A stretch of DNA of 64,000 nt from NCBI RefSeq assembly GCF_040611135.1, contig NZ_JBEXNL010000001.1:372001-436000 (forward strand), given 5' to 3'. Positions 34,154-42,683 of this stretch are shown here, in pieces (the first letter of the stretch is position 1; each line of letters starts with the position of its first letter). Both the position numbers and the translations under genes were made by a program. The notes beneath the pieces are model-generated. The model saw only the letters and a list, made by a program, of their open reading frames with translations. It ran no database searches and was not told the DNA's origin. This stretch comes from Tsukamurella sp040611135 (GTDB lineage Bacteria; Actinomycetota; Actinomycetes; Mycobacteriales; Mycobacteriaceae).

Positions 34154-34645
34154 ATGACTGCTCTGGACTCCATTCCCCTCACCACGCTCGACGGTGCCGC
34201 CACCTCCCTCGCCGACTACGCCGGCCGCGCCGTGCTCATCGTCAACGTCGCCAGCAAGTGCGGCCTGACGCCGCAGTACGCGGGTCTGGAGGCCCTCGCG
34301 ACCCGGTACGCGGACCGGGGGCTGACGGTGCTCGGCGTGCCCTGCAACCAGTTCGCCGGCCAGGAGCCGGGAACTGCGGAGGAGATCGCGACTTTCTGCT
34401 CGACGACGTATGGCGTGACCTTCCCGCTGCTGGAGAAGACCGAGGTCAACGGCGAGAATCGCAACCCGCTCTACGTCGAGCTCACGCGGACCGCCGACGC
34501 CGAGGGTGAGGCGGGCGACATCCAGTGGAACTTCGAGAAGTTCCTCGTCGCGCCCGATCACGTCGCGGTGCGGCGCTTTCGTCCCCGCACCGAGCCCGAG
34601 TCCGCCGAGGTGGTCGGTGCGATCGAGGCCGTTCTCCCCGCCTGA
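34154..34645 (+). CDS. glutathione peroxidase-like thiol peroxidase
   Basis: A 163-residue peroxidase. The peroxidatic Cys is in ASKCGLTPQY, the Gln in PCNQFAGQEPG and the Trp in IQWNFEKFL. It is a Cys rather than selenocysteine enzyme and probably uses thioredoxin or mycothiol systems (inference; actinobacteria lack glutathione). TAGGCT seven bases before the ATG predicts a leaderless mRNA. Divergent from the MarR-pump operon. Confidence 0.92.
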   Translation: MTALDSIPLTTLDGAATSLADYAGRAVLIVNVASKCGLTPQYAGLEALATRYADRGLTVLGVPCNQFAGQEPGTAEEIATFCSTTYGVTFPLLEKTEVNGENRNPLYVELTRTADAEGEAGDIQWNFEKFLVAPDHVAVRRFRPRTEPESAEVVGAIEAVLPA

Positions 34646-34713
34646 CCGGCCAGTTGGGCGACACGTAACCTTCCATCCCCGAACGGGACACCTGGGGCGC
34701 GCACACTGCGGAT

Positions 34714-35412
34714 ATGAGCTCGCCGCTGTACGTCTCGGTCTCCTCCCTCTCCGACGCCACCCGCGGGCACGCGGAACGCTTCACGGCGCAGATGGATGAG
34801 CGCGGGGTGCCCGTCTCGCTGCTCGTGGCGCCCCGCCTGAAGGGCAAGTACAAGCTCGTCGACGACCCGTCGACTCAGGCCTTCCTGCGGGAGCGTCGCG
34901 CCGGGGGCGACGTGATCGTCCTCAACGGCTACGACCAGGCCGCCACCAAGCGTCGTCGGGCCGAGTTCTCGACGCTCGGCGCGCACGAGGCCAAGCTCCG
35001 CCTGGCCGCGGCCGACCGCGTGCTCGAGACGGCGGGGCTGCGCACGCGCGTCTTCGCCGCGCCGCGGTGGAACGCGTCCACCGGCGCGGTGCTGGCCCTG
35101 CCCGACGCGGGGTTCCGGCTCAACCTCGGGTACACGGCGATCACCGACCTCGTGACCGGCGAGGAGGAGCGGGCCCGGGTGCTCGGCATCGGCGACGGCT
35201 TCCTCAGCGAGCCCTGGTGGTGCCGCGCGCTCCTCGCGCAGGCCAACCGCATCGCGCGACGGGGCGGTGTCCTCCGCCTCGCCGTCGACGCCCGGCGGCT
35301 CGACTCGTCGACGGTGAGCCGCACGATGCTCGACGCCGTCGACCTCGCGCTGCACCACGGCGCTGCACCCGCCGTGTACGAGCACCGTGCGCGGGTGCTC
35401 GCCGCGGCCTGA
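34714..35412 (+). CDS. DUF2334 polysaccharide-deacetylase-like protein
   Basis: A 232-residue protein starting SSPLYVSVSSLSDATRGHAE. It has the beta-strand pattern and the conserved GDVIVLNGYDQ, FAAPRWNAS and LGYTAITDL of DUF2334 proteins, which are related to NodB deacetylases. In place of the usual HGY the motif reads NGY, so one metal-binding His is absent and activity is doubtful. No signal peptide, so it is probably cytosolic. Confidence 0.7.
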   Translation: MSSPLYVSVSSLSDATRGHAERFTAQMDERGVPVSLLVAPRLKGKYKLVDDPSTQAFLRERRAGGDVIVLNGYDQAATKRRRAEFSTLGAHEAKLRLAAADRVLETAGLRTRVFAAPRWNASTGAVLALPDAGFRLNLGYTAITDLVTGEEERARVLGIGDGFLSEPWWCRALLAQANRIARRGGVLRLAVDARRLDSSTVSRTMLDAVDLALHHGAAPAVYEHRARVLAAA

Positions 35413-35422
35413 CCGGCCGGGG

Positions 35423-36067
35423 CTACACCTCCACCGAGTCCTCCGCGCCCCAGCGGAGGAACTCGGCACCGTCGGGCCGCATGTCCGTGAGCCGGGCGAG
35501 GTAGATCGCCGCGCCCTCCGGCGAGAGCAGTTCGTCGTGGATCGGGACCGCGACGGCGGGGGCGGTCGCGCGGAAGAAGTCGATCGTCTCGCTGATCCTG
35601 CACCACGGCGCGTTCACCGGCAGGCCGAGCACGTCGACCGGGACGTCGGGCACGAACAGTGCGTCCCCCGGGTGGTAGAAGCGGCCGATCCGCTCCTCGT
35701 CGCCGAGCAGGATCGAGGTGTTGTCGATGGTCGGCATGTCCGGGTGGATCACGGCGTGCACGCCGCCGACGGCCCGTGCGATGAGATTGCCGATGCCGTA
35801 GTCGTGCCCGGGGACGGCGGCGATCCAGCGGTCGCCGCGGGCGGCGGCCGTGGTGGGGTCGGCGAACAGCTGCGCGTCGGGGTTCGCCTCGACCAGCGCG
35901 CCGATGCGGGCCGGGTCGATGTGGTCCGGGTGCTGATGGGTGACGACGATCGCGTCGAGCCCGGTCAGCCCCTCGAAGCCGTGGGAGAAGGTGCCGGGAT
36001 CGAAGAGCACCCGCGTGTCGGACATCTCCACGAGGACGCAGGAATGGCGGAAGTGGGTGAGTCGCAT
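35423..36067 (-). CDS. metallo-beta-lactamase-fold hydrolase (UlaG-like)
   Basis: A 214-residue MBL-fold protein with the metal motif HQHPDHID and the N-terminal LTHFRHSCVLVEMSDTRVLFDP, as in UlaG/beta-lactamase_2-type proteins. Other metal ligands are probably the Asp/His near FYHPGDAL and PIHDE. The substrate is unknown. CATACT six bases before the ATG suggests a leaderless start. It is divergent from purS, like Rv0786c (from memory). Confidence 0.85.
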   Translation of the reverse strand: MRLTHFRHSCVLVEMSDTRVLFDPGTFSHGFEGLTGLDAIVVTHQHPDHIDPARIGALVEANPDAQLFADPTTAAARGDRWIAAVPGHDYGIGNLIARAVGGVHAVIHPDMPTIDNTSILLGDEERIGRFYHPGDALFVPDVPVDVLGLPVNAPWCRISETIDFFRATAPAVAVPIHDELLSPEGAAIYLARLTDMRPDGAEFLRWGAEDSVEV

Positions 36068-36073
36068 GCGCCC

Positions 36074-36091
36074 AGTATGCGCCGGTAAACT
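36074..36091. promoter_or_regulatory. divergent promoters of the MBL hydrolase and purSQ
   Basis: A reverse -10 (CATACT, 36079-36074) for the MBL gene and a forward -10 (TAAACT, 36086-36091) for purS lie seven bases apart. The purS transcript would carry a leader of about 50 bases with a ribosome site, unlike its leaderless partner. Confidence 0.5.
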
Positions 36092-36148
36092 AGCCCGTGA
36101 AGCGCGATCGACACCTCCAGAACGCGCTCGAACCGAGAGGGAAGCTAC

Positions 36149-36388
36149 GTGGCACGGATTGTGGTGGACGTGATGCCGAAGGCCGAGATCCTGGACCCGC
36201 AGGGCAAGGCGATCGTGGGTGCGCTCGACCGCCTCGGTTTCGCCGGTGTCGCGGATGTGCGCCAGGGCAAGCGGTTCGAGCTCGAGGTCGACGGCGATCT
36301 CAGCGACGAGCAGCTCGAGAAGATCGCGGCCGACGTGCTGACCAACACCGTCATCGAGGACTTCACCGTGACCCGGGTTCAGGCATGA
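36149..36388 (+). CDS. purS: FGAM synthetase subunit PurS
   Basis: A 79-residue protein with the typical RIVVDVMPKAEILDPQGKAI and VRQGKRFELEVDG. It bridges PurQ and PurL in the FGAM synthetase complex. GTG start with GAGAGGGAAG upstream. It overlaps purQ by four bases. Confidence 0.95.
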   Translation: MARIVVDVMPKAEILDPQGKAIVGALDRLGFAGVADVRQGKRFELEVDGDLSDEQLEKIAADVLTNTVIEDFTVTRVQA

Positions 36389-37068
36389 GCGGCGCTACCA
36401 GGGTCGGCGTCATCACCTTCCCCGGCACCCTCGACGATGTCGACGCGTCCCGTGCCGTGGAGCGCGCGGGTGGCGAAGCCGTCTCCCTCTGGCACAAGGA
36501 CCACGACCTCAAGGGCGTCGACGCCGTCGTCGTCCCCGGTGGCTTCTCCTACGGCGACTACCTGCGCGCCGGCGCCATCGCCTCGCTCGCGCCGGTGATG
36601 ACCGAGGTCGTGGCGGCCGCGGGCAAGGGCATGCCGGTTCTCGGCATCTGCAACGGCTTCCAGATCCTCTGCGAGGCGGGCCTGCTCCCGGGCGCGCTCA
36701 CCCGCAACGAGGGTCTGCACTTCGTGTGCCGCGATCAGTGGCTGCGGGTCGAGGCCACGAACACCGCGTGGACGTCCCGGTACGAGTCGGGCGCCGAGAT
36801 CCTGGTGCCCGTCAAGAACGCCGAGGGGCGTTACCAGGCGTCGGAGGCCGTGCTCGACGAGCTCGAGGGCGAGGGCCGTGTGGCCTTCCGCTACGTCGGT
36901 GGCAACCCGAACGGTTCGCAGCGCGACATCGCGGGCGTGGCCTCGGCCAACGGCCGCGTCGTCGGCCTGATGCCCCACCCGGAGCACGCCACCGAGGCGC
37001 TCACCGGCCCGTCGGATGACGGCCTGGGCCTGTTCTACTCCGCGCTGGACGCGGTGCTGTCGGCCTGA
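36385..37068 (+). CDS. purQ: FGAM synthetase glutaminase subunit PurQ
   Basis: A 227-residue class I glutamine amidotransferase. VVVPGGFSYGDYLRAGAIA, the nucleophile Cys in LGICNGFQILCE, and His-Glu in MPHPEHATE complete the triad. It supplies ammonia to PurL in step 4 of purine synthesis. Its stop overlaps the aminopeptidase start (TGATG). Confidence 0.96.
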   Translation: MSGATRVGVITFPGTLDDVDASRAVERAGGEAVSLWHKDHDLKGVDAVVVPGGFSYGDYLRAGAIASLAPVMTEVVAAAGKGMPVLGICNGFQILCEAGLLPGALTRNEGLHFVCRDQWLRVEATNTAWTSRYESGAEILVPVKNAEGRYQASEAVLDELEGEGRVAFRYVGGNPNGSQRDIAGVASANGRVVGLMPHPEHATEALTGPSDDGLGLFYSALDAVLSA

Positions 37069-38351
37069 TGACCGCTCCCACCGGCGCGTCCGTCGAGGCC
37101 TCCGCCGAGGGCCTCTGCGCGTTCGTCGACGCCTCGCCGTCGCCCTTCCACGTCGTGGAGACGACGGCGGCGCGGTTGAGCACCGTCGGCTACACCGAGC
37201 TCGCCGAGGGCGACCGCTGGCCGGCGGCGGGCAAGCACTACGTGGTCCGGGGCGGTTCCATCGTCGCCTTCGACACGTCCGGTTTCACCGCCGACGGTGC
37301 CTTCCGCATCGTCGGCGGGCACACCGACAGCCCCAACCTGCGGGTCAAGCAGCATCCCGACCTCGAGTCGGCCGGCCTGTCGCTGGTCGGCCTCGAGCCC
37401 TACGGCGGCGCCTGGCTCAACTCGTGGCTCGACCGGGACCTCGGGATCTCCGGTCGGCTCGCGTTCGCCGGGCCCGACGGTGCGCGGACGGCTCTCGTCC
37501 GGATCGATGAGCCGGTGCTGCGGGTGCCGCAGCTCGCCATCCATCTCTCGGAGAACCGCAAGGGCGTCGAACTGGATCCGCAGCGGCACGTCAACGCGAT
37601 CCGCGGTGTGGGGGTCAAGGGGCCCTTCGTGGGTCTGCTGGCCGAGGCCGCCGGAGTCGACCCCGGGACGGTGCTCGGCTGGGAGCTGATGACGCACGAT
37701 CTGGCGCCGAGCCGGGTGGTGGGCGCCGACGGCGACCTGCTCTCCGCGCCGCGCCTGGACAATCAGGGGACCTGCTACGCCGGCGTCGAGGCGCTGGTCG
37801 CGGCACCGTCGACCGCGGGGGTGACGCCCGTGCTCGCGCTGTTCGACCACGAGGAGGTCGGATCGGGTTCCGACCGCGGCGCCGCCTCCGACCTGCTGCT
37901 CACGGTGTTGGAGCGGATCGTGCTCGCCGCAGGCGGCGACCGCGAGGACTTCCTGCGCGTGATGAGTCGCTCGGTGTGCGCGTCGGGCGACATGGCGCAC
38001 GCCACCCACCCGAACTACCCGGACCGGCACGACCCCGCGCACCGTATCGCCGTGAACGGCGGGCCGGTGCTCAAGGTGAACCAGAACCTGCGCTACGCAT
38101 CGGACGCGACGGGCGAGGCGATCTTCGCGCTGGCCGCCGAGCAGGCGGGCGTGCCGCTGCAGCGGTACGTGCACCGCGCCGACCTGCCCTGCGGCTCCAC
38201 GATCGGCCCGATCACGGCGGCCCGAACCGGCCTCAGCACCGTCGACGTGGGGGCGCCGCAGCTCGCGATGCACAGCGCCCGCGAACTCATGGGCTCCGCC
38301 GACGTCGCGATGTACTCGGCGGCGCTCGCCGCCTTCCTCGCTCCGGCCTGA
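37068..38351 (+). CDS. M18-family aspartyl aminopeptidase
   Basis: A 427-residue metallopeptidase. The two-zinc ligands lie in VGGHTDSPNLRVKQ, RLDNQGTCYAGVEAL, FDHEEVGSGSDRGA and the late APQLAMHSARELMG. It removes N-terminal Asp/Glu or other residues from peptides. Translationally coupled to purQ (TGATG). An aminopeptidase gene (Rv0800) lies in the same region of M. tuberculosis. A short hairpin follows its stop. Confidence 0.9.
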   Translation: MTAPTGASVEASAEGLCAFVDASPSPFHVVETTAARLSTVGYTELAEGDRWPAAGKHYVVRGGSIVAFDTSGFTADGAFRIVGGHTDSPNLRVKQHPDLESAGLSLVGLEPYGGAWLNSWLDRDLGISGRLAFAGPDGARTALVRIDEPVLRVPQLAIHLSENRKGVELDPQRHVNAIRGVGVKGPFVGLLAEAAGVDPGTVLGWELMTHDLAPSRVVGADGDLLSAPRLDNQGTCYAGVEALVAAPSTAGVTPVLALFDHEEVGSGSDRGAASDLLLTVLERIVLAAGGDREDFLRVMSRSVCASGDMAHATHPNYPDRHDPAHRIAVNGGPVLKVNQNLRYASDATGEAIFALAAEQAGVPLQRYVHRADLPCGSTIGPITAARTGLSTVDVGAPQLAMHSARELMGSADVAMYSAALAAFLAPA

Positions 38352-38352
38352 A

Positions 38353-38368
38353 CCGGGCTCACGCCCGG
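38353..38368 (+). terminator. short hairpin after purSQ-aminopeptidase operon
   Basis: CCGGGC, loop TCAC, GCCCGG begins two bases after the stop codon. The stem is only 6 bp and has no T tract, so its strength is uncertain. The following 130 bases hold nothing recognisable. Confidence 0.4.
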
Positions 38369-38501
38369 AGGTCCGGCAGCACTCCCGACGCCGCCGGAAT
38401 GAGTGCGGATGGCTTCCCGCACCCGTTCCGCCCGCCCGCCCGCGCCGGAATTGCCCGCGGCCCGAGCCCGTGCAGTCCCGGTTCGACGGCCATGCCGTGG
38501 C

Positions 38502-39539
38502 TCACGTCCGGAAGTCGAGCAGCACCTTCCCGGACACAGCGGAATCACGGGCGATCTCGAAGGCCTCGAGGGCGTCCGCGGCGCGCAGGACGTGGGTGAC
38601 CACGCCGCGCACGGTCAACGAGCCGTCGGCGAGGGCGGCGATGACCTCGTCGATCTCGTCGTTGAACCGCAGGGCACCGCGCAGATCCAGTTCGCGCGTG
38701 ATGGCCTGGGCGGCAGGGAAGTCGACGTCGCCCGCGCGCTGCAGGCCGAGCATCACGACGATGCCGCCCCGGGCGGCCGCATCGACCGCGGCGTGCAGTC
38801 CGGGCACCGTGCCGGAGGATTCGATCACGACATCGGCGTGGAGTCCCGCGATCTCCTCGGACTCCCGGGCGTCGAGAACCGCGGCGGCGCCCAGCGTCAG
38901 GGCGCGGTCGCGCGGCCCTTCCGCGATGTCGGTGGCCACGACCTCCGCGGCCCCGTGGTGCAGCGCCACCGCGACGGCGAGCAGCCCGATCGGACCCGCA
39001 CCGATGACGGCGACCCGCTTGCCCGCCACATCGCCCGCGCGGGCGACGCCGTGCCAGGCCACCGCCGCGGGCTCGATCAGGGCCGCGTCGCGCGGATCGA
39101 TGCCGTCGGGCAGGACCCGCAGCATCCGGGTCGGCAGGGCGACGCGACGAGCGAAAGCGCCGTCGCAGTGCGGGAAGTGGGCCGCTGAGCCCAGGTAGGT
39201 GCCGGCGGGCGCGAGGTTCGGGCGCTCCGCCGGGTACGGGACACCGTCGACCCCGTGGGGCGTGGCCGGGTGTACGGCGACGGGGGTGCCGACCGCGGGT
39301 CCGGAGCCGTCGGCGGCCGATCGTTCGACGGTGCCGATCACCTCGTGGCCGAGGAGCAGGGGCGCGCGCAGGATGGATGTCCCCGCGGCGCCGTGCAGCC
39401 AGTAGTGCAGGTCGGAGCCGCAGACCCCGCCGTACGCGATCGCGATCACCGCCTCGTCGGCGGTGGGCTCGGGCTCCGGCAGCGCCTGCACGCGCAGATC
39501 GCCGGCGGCGTGCGCGACGACACCCAGATTCTCCGTCAT
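38502..39539 (-). CDS. zinc-type alcohol dehydrogenase, L-idonate 5-dehydrogenase-like
   Basis: A 345-residue MDR enzyme. The catalytic zinc ligands are in GGVCGSDLHYW and LLLGHEVIG, and the NAD-binding motif is VIGAGPIGLLAVAV. A structural-zinc cysteine lobe is reduced: YPAERPNLAPAGTYLGSA replaces the four Cys, as in the L-idonate 5-dehydrogenase group. It would oxidise a sugar acid or polyol. It is the last gene of the SDR-MFS operon; AAAGGGG precedes the ATG. Confidence 0.8.
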   Translation of the reverse strand: MTENLGVVAHAAGDLRVQALPEPEPTADEAVIAIAYGGVCGSDLHYWLHGAAGTSILRAPLLLGHEVIGTVERSAADGSGPAVGTPVAVHPATPHGVDGVPYPAERPNLAPAGTYLGSAAHFPHCDGAFARRVALPTRMLRVLPDGIDPRDAALIEPAAVAWHGVARAGDVAGKRVAVIGAGPIGLLAVAVALHHGAAEVVATDIAEGPRDRALTLGAAAVLDARESEEIAGLHADVVIESSGTVPGLHAAVDAAARGGIVVMLGLQRAGDVDFPAAQAITRELDLRGALRFNDEIDEVIAALADGSLTVRGVVTHVLRAADALEAFEIARDSAVSGKVLLDFRT

Positions 39540-39550
39540 CACAACCCCTT

Positions 39551-40327
39551 TCAGACCACGGCCGTCATGCCGCCGTCGACGTACAGTATCTGGCCGTTGA
39601 CGAACGCCGAGGCATCGGACGCCAGGAACACCAACGGCCCCACCAGGTCCGCCACGTCGCCCCAGCGCGCCGCCGGCGTGCGGCCGGAGACCCACGCCGA
39701 GAAATCGGCGTCGTCGACGAGCGCCTGGGTCAGCTCGGTGGCGAAGTAGCCAGGGGCGATCGCGTTGGCCGTCACGCCGTGCGGGGCCAGCTCCGCGCAC
39801 AGGCCCTTGGTGAGCATGACGATCCCGCCCTTGGTCGCGGAGTAGGGCGTGATGTTCGGGCGGGCCAGCTGCGACTGCACCGAGCCGATGTTGACGATGC
39901 GCCCGCTGCCGCGGGCGATCATGCCCGCGGCGACACGCTTCGCCACGAGGAAGGCGCTGGTCAGGTTCGTCGCGACCAAGGTGTTCCAGTCGCTGATCGG
40001 GAACTCGGTCAGCGGGTGGCGGATCTGCATGCCCGCGTTGTTGACCAGGATGTCGGGGGTGCCCAGCTGTGACTCGATCCGGGCCAGCCCCGCGTCGACA
40101 GCGGCCTCGTCGGTCACGTCGAAAGCCTCGCCGTGCACGGGATTGCCGGTCGCGGCGGCGATCTCGACCGCCACCGTCGACGCCGCGGTCCGGTCCCGGC
40201 CGTGCACGACGACCGTGGCACCTGCTGCGGACAGTCCTTCGGCGAGCCGGCGGCCGATGCCGCGGGTGCTGCCGGTGACGAGTGCGGTTCGCCCCGTGAG
40301 ATCGAAGACGGAGGTGTCGCTGGGCAT
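39551..40327 (-). CDS. SDR oxidoreductase, gluconate 5-dehydrogenase-like
   Basis: A 258-residue classical SDR. It has VTGSTRGIGRRLAEG, VNNAGMQIRHP, catalytic Ser in NIGSVQS and YSATK with Tyr/Lys, and ends YVDGGMTAVV. It resembles the IdnO/gluconate 5-dehydrogenase group and is paired with an IdnD-like dehydrogenase, which suggests interconversion of idonate, 5-ketogluconate and gluconate-type acids (inference). Confidence 0.82.
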   Translation of the reverse strand: MPSDTSVFDLTGRTALVTGSTRGIGRRLAEGLSAAGATVVVHGRDRTAASTVAVEIAAATGNPVHGEAFDVTDEAAVDAGLARIESQLGTPDILVNNAGMQIRHPLTEFPISDWNTLVATNLTSAFLVAKRVAAGMIARGSGRIVNIGSVQSQLARPNITPYSATKGGIVMLTKGLCAELAPHGVTANAIAPGYFATELTQALVDDADFSAWVSGRTPAARWGDVADLVGPLVFLASDASAFVNGQILYVDGGMTAVV

Positions 40328-40336
40328 GACTGCCTT

Positions 40337-41785
40337 TCAGGGAATGGACGGTGCGGGCGCGGTAGCGACTGCGGGAGAGGGGAAGTCGAGAGTGCTCAGA
40401 GCGGAGGTGCCGGGCAGGGCGTACCCGGCGCCGGCTTCGGCGTCCGAGATCTTCACGGCATCGTCGGTGCGGGTCAGGTCGCGGCCCACGGTCTCCGGCA
40501 CGAGGAAGGTGCTCGCCGCGGTGATGGTGCACAGGGTGACCATGTAGAGCCCGAGCACGAGCCAGTTCCCGTGCGTCACCTTGATCAGGTAGGCCCCGAG
40601 CACGCCCGCCACACCGCCCGCGAGCACTGCGGAGATCTCGCGTGCCATGGCCACGCCGAGGTAGCGGTGCCGTGCGCCGAACATCTCGGGGATCATGGCG
40701 CACTGCGGGCCGAGCATCGAGTTCACGCCCACGCCGATGCCGATCGCGATGACGGCGATCGCGATGCCGTGGTTGTGCAGGGTGAGTGCCCACCAGGCGG
40801 GCAGGGCGTAGACCAGCAGGAACAGGGCGCCGATCCGGTAGATGATGCGGCGGCCGTAACGGTCCGAGAGATGGCCCGTGAAGGGCACCGAGAACACGCC
40901 GATCAGCGAGCCGATGGTGACGCCCCAGGTGAGCACGCCCTTGTCGGCGCCGGGTCCGGTGACGGTGACGAAGAAGGACAGCGCCAGCGCCTGGAACATG
41001 TACGAGCCGCCGTTCTCGGCCATGCGCAGGCCGATGCCCACGAGCACGCCGGGGAAGCCGTGCTTGAACAGCTCGCGGACCGGCTTGTCGGCGACCTGCT
41101 CCTGCTTCTCCAACTCGACGAAGGTCGGCGTCTCCTGCAGCTTCATCCGGATCGCGACGGCGAGCAGGATGAGCAGGAAGGAGGACAGGAACGGCACCCG
41201 CCAGCCCCAGCTGAGCATCGCCTGCTCCGGCAGCGTGCTGATCAGCGTGAACACCAGCGCGGCGAGGAGCGTGCCCGCCTGGATGCCGATGAAGGGCAGT
41301 GCGGAGAAGAAGCCGCGCCGCCTCACGGGTGCGTACTCGGCCATGAGCACCGTCGAGCCGGCCTGTTCCGCGCCCGCACCGAAGCCCTGGAGCAGGCGCA
41401 GCGCCACGAGCAGCACCGGTGCCCACATCCCGATCGAGTCGTAGGTGGGCAGGACGCCGATCAGGGTGGATGCGCCGCCCATCAGCATGATCGTGATGAC
41501 GAGGACCGTTTTACGGCCGACCTTGTCGCCGAGCCGGCCGAAGAACAGGCCCCCGAAGGGGCGGGCCGCGAAGCCCACACCGAAGGTGGCGAACGCGGCG
41601 ACGGTCGCCATCGCCGGGTCGCCCTGGGGGAAGAACAGGACGTTGAAGATCAACGCCGTGGACAGGCCGTACAGCGCGAAATCGAAGTACTCGAGGGCAC
41701 TGCCGATGCTGGAGGCGAGGGTCGCGCGCGTGAGGTTCGCGGCGTACTCGGGATCCTGCTCCGGCGAGGTGGTGGTGGTCGACAC
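40337..41785 (-). CDS. MFS metabolite:H+ symporter (MHS family)
   Basis: A 482-residue transporter with 12 helices. The MHS-type start (LASSIGSALEYFDFALYGLS) and motif A (FFGRLGDKVGRKTVLV) are clear, with the repeated SDRYGRRIIYRI after helix 8. Members import organic acids. GTG start. It probably brings in the acid used by the two downstream dehydrogenases. It lies 106 bases from the IclR gene end, with an IclR-like operator in that gap. Confidence 0.88.
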   Translation of the reverse strand: MSTTTTSPEQDPEYAANLTRATLASSIGSALEYFDFALYGLSTALIFNVLFFPQGDPAMATVAAFATFGVGFAARPFGGLFFGRLGDKVGRKTVLVITIMLMGGASTLIGVLPTYDSIGMWAPVLLVALRLLQGFGAGAEQAGSTVLMAEYAPVRRRGFFSALPFIGIQAGTLLAALVFTLISTLPEQAMLSWGWRVPFLSSFLLILLAVAIRMKLQETPTFVELEKQEQVADKPVRELFKHGFPGVLVGIGLRMAENGGSYMFQALALSFFVTVTGPGADKGVLTWGVTIGSLIGVFSVPFTGHLSDRYGRRIIYRIGALFLLVYALPAWWALTLHNHGIAIAVIAIGIGVGVNSMLGPQCAMIPEMFGARHRYLGVAMAREISAVLAGGVAGVLGAYLIKVTHGNWLVLGLYMVTLCTITAASTFLVPETVGRDLTRTDDAVKISDAEAGAGYALPGTSALSTLDFPSPAVATAPAPSIP

Positions 41786-41857
41786 GGGGTTCTCCTTCGG
41801 ACCATCGGGTCGTGACCGGCGTCACATCCGATACCTGAAAGCTAACACCTGACCGAA

Positions 41858-41868
41858 CGGTGTACAAC
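41858..41868. promoter_or_regulatory. possible IclR operator
   Basis: GGTGTACAACC is palindromic at 9 of 11 positions and lies about 75 bases before the MHS transporter start. Flanking TTGAACGA and CCGAACGG half-sites add symmetry. Binding by the adjacent IclR protein is inferred. Confidence 0.3.
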
Positions 41869-41891
41869 CAGTTGAACGATATTCGTGAGGA

Positions 41892-42683
41892 TCAGTTCGT
41901 CGAGCCCTGCTGTCGCCACGGGTTGCTCAGCCGCGCCGCAGCCTCTACCAGGGCGGTCCCGACGGTGGCTATGCGCAGGTCGTCGGCCTGATCGGCGGGT
42001 ACGGCCGCCCCGAGCCCGAGCGGCGGGTCGCCGGGCGTCCAGGCGGGGAGTGCCACCGCGATGCCCGTGACGCCGAGGGTGCCGTGTCCCCGGTCGACCG
42101 CGAATCCGCGCGTCCGCACCTGTTCCAGCTCGCCCCGGACATCGGCCTCGGTGACCTCGCTGCCGTCGGCGGCGCTCCGGGCGGGGACGGCGGAGCCGAG
42201 GATCGCGTCCAGCTCGTCGTCGGGGAGAGCGGCCAGGAGGGCGTGTCCCGTGGCTGTGAAGACGGCGGGCAGGCGCGAGCCGAGCGGCGTGCCGAAGCGG
42301 TACGGAGCCCGACCCTCGTGGCGCGCGAGGTAGAGCGTGTGGGCACCGTCGAGCATGGCGATCTGAACGAGCTCGCGATGCAGCGTGGGGGACGCCGCGA
42401 TCACGGGGAAGAACTCGCGGACCTGGTTGAACTGCAGCGCGTAAGCGCCGCCGATCTCCGCAGTCCGCCGGCCCAGGGCGAAGCCGCCGGGCACGCGCCG
42501 GATCATGTCCCCGTCCTCCAGTGCCTGGCAGAGGTTGGTGCACGAGGACTTCGCGATGCCCAGCCCGCGCGCGAGCTCGCTGAGGCTCATGGCCGGCGCG
42601 TCGGATTCCGCGAGCAGCGTGAGAATGCCCAGCGCGCGGGTGACGGCGGGCGCCGGCGCGCGCGTGCCCTCGGGATCGGTCAT
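41892..42683 (-). CDS. IclR-family regulator of the sugar-acid locus
   Basis: A 263-residue regulator. The winged helix (about 10-70) contains SLSELARGLGIAKSSCTNLCQA. The effector-binding domain (about 85-260) carries GHALLAALPDDELDAIL and the common VRTRGFAVDRG. Its ATG overlaps the stop of the hydroxyacid dehydrogenase gene (TGATG), so both belong to one operon. Confidence 0.88.
   Translation of the reverse strand: MTDPEGTRAPAPAVTRALGILTLLAESDAPAMSLSELARGLGIAKSSCTNLCQALEDGDMIRRVPGGFALGRRTAEIGGAYALQFNQVREFFPVIAASPTLHRELVQIAMLDGAHTLYLARHEGRAPYRFGTPLGSRLPAVFTATGHALLAALPDDELDAILGSAVPARSAADGSEVTEADVRGELEQVRTRGFAVDRGHGTLGVTGIAVALPAWTPGDPPLGLGAAVPADQADDLRIATVGTALVEAAARLSNPWRQQGSTN

Noticed and set aside
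36097..36148. Leaderless upstream ORF before purS
   Set aside because: A GTG follows TAAACT by five bases, but the frame runs on through purS and purQ in a shadow frame, and purS has its own ribosome site; the stretch is better read as a 5' leader.
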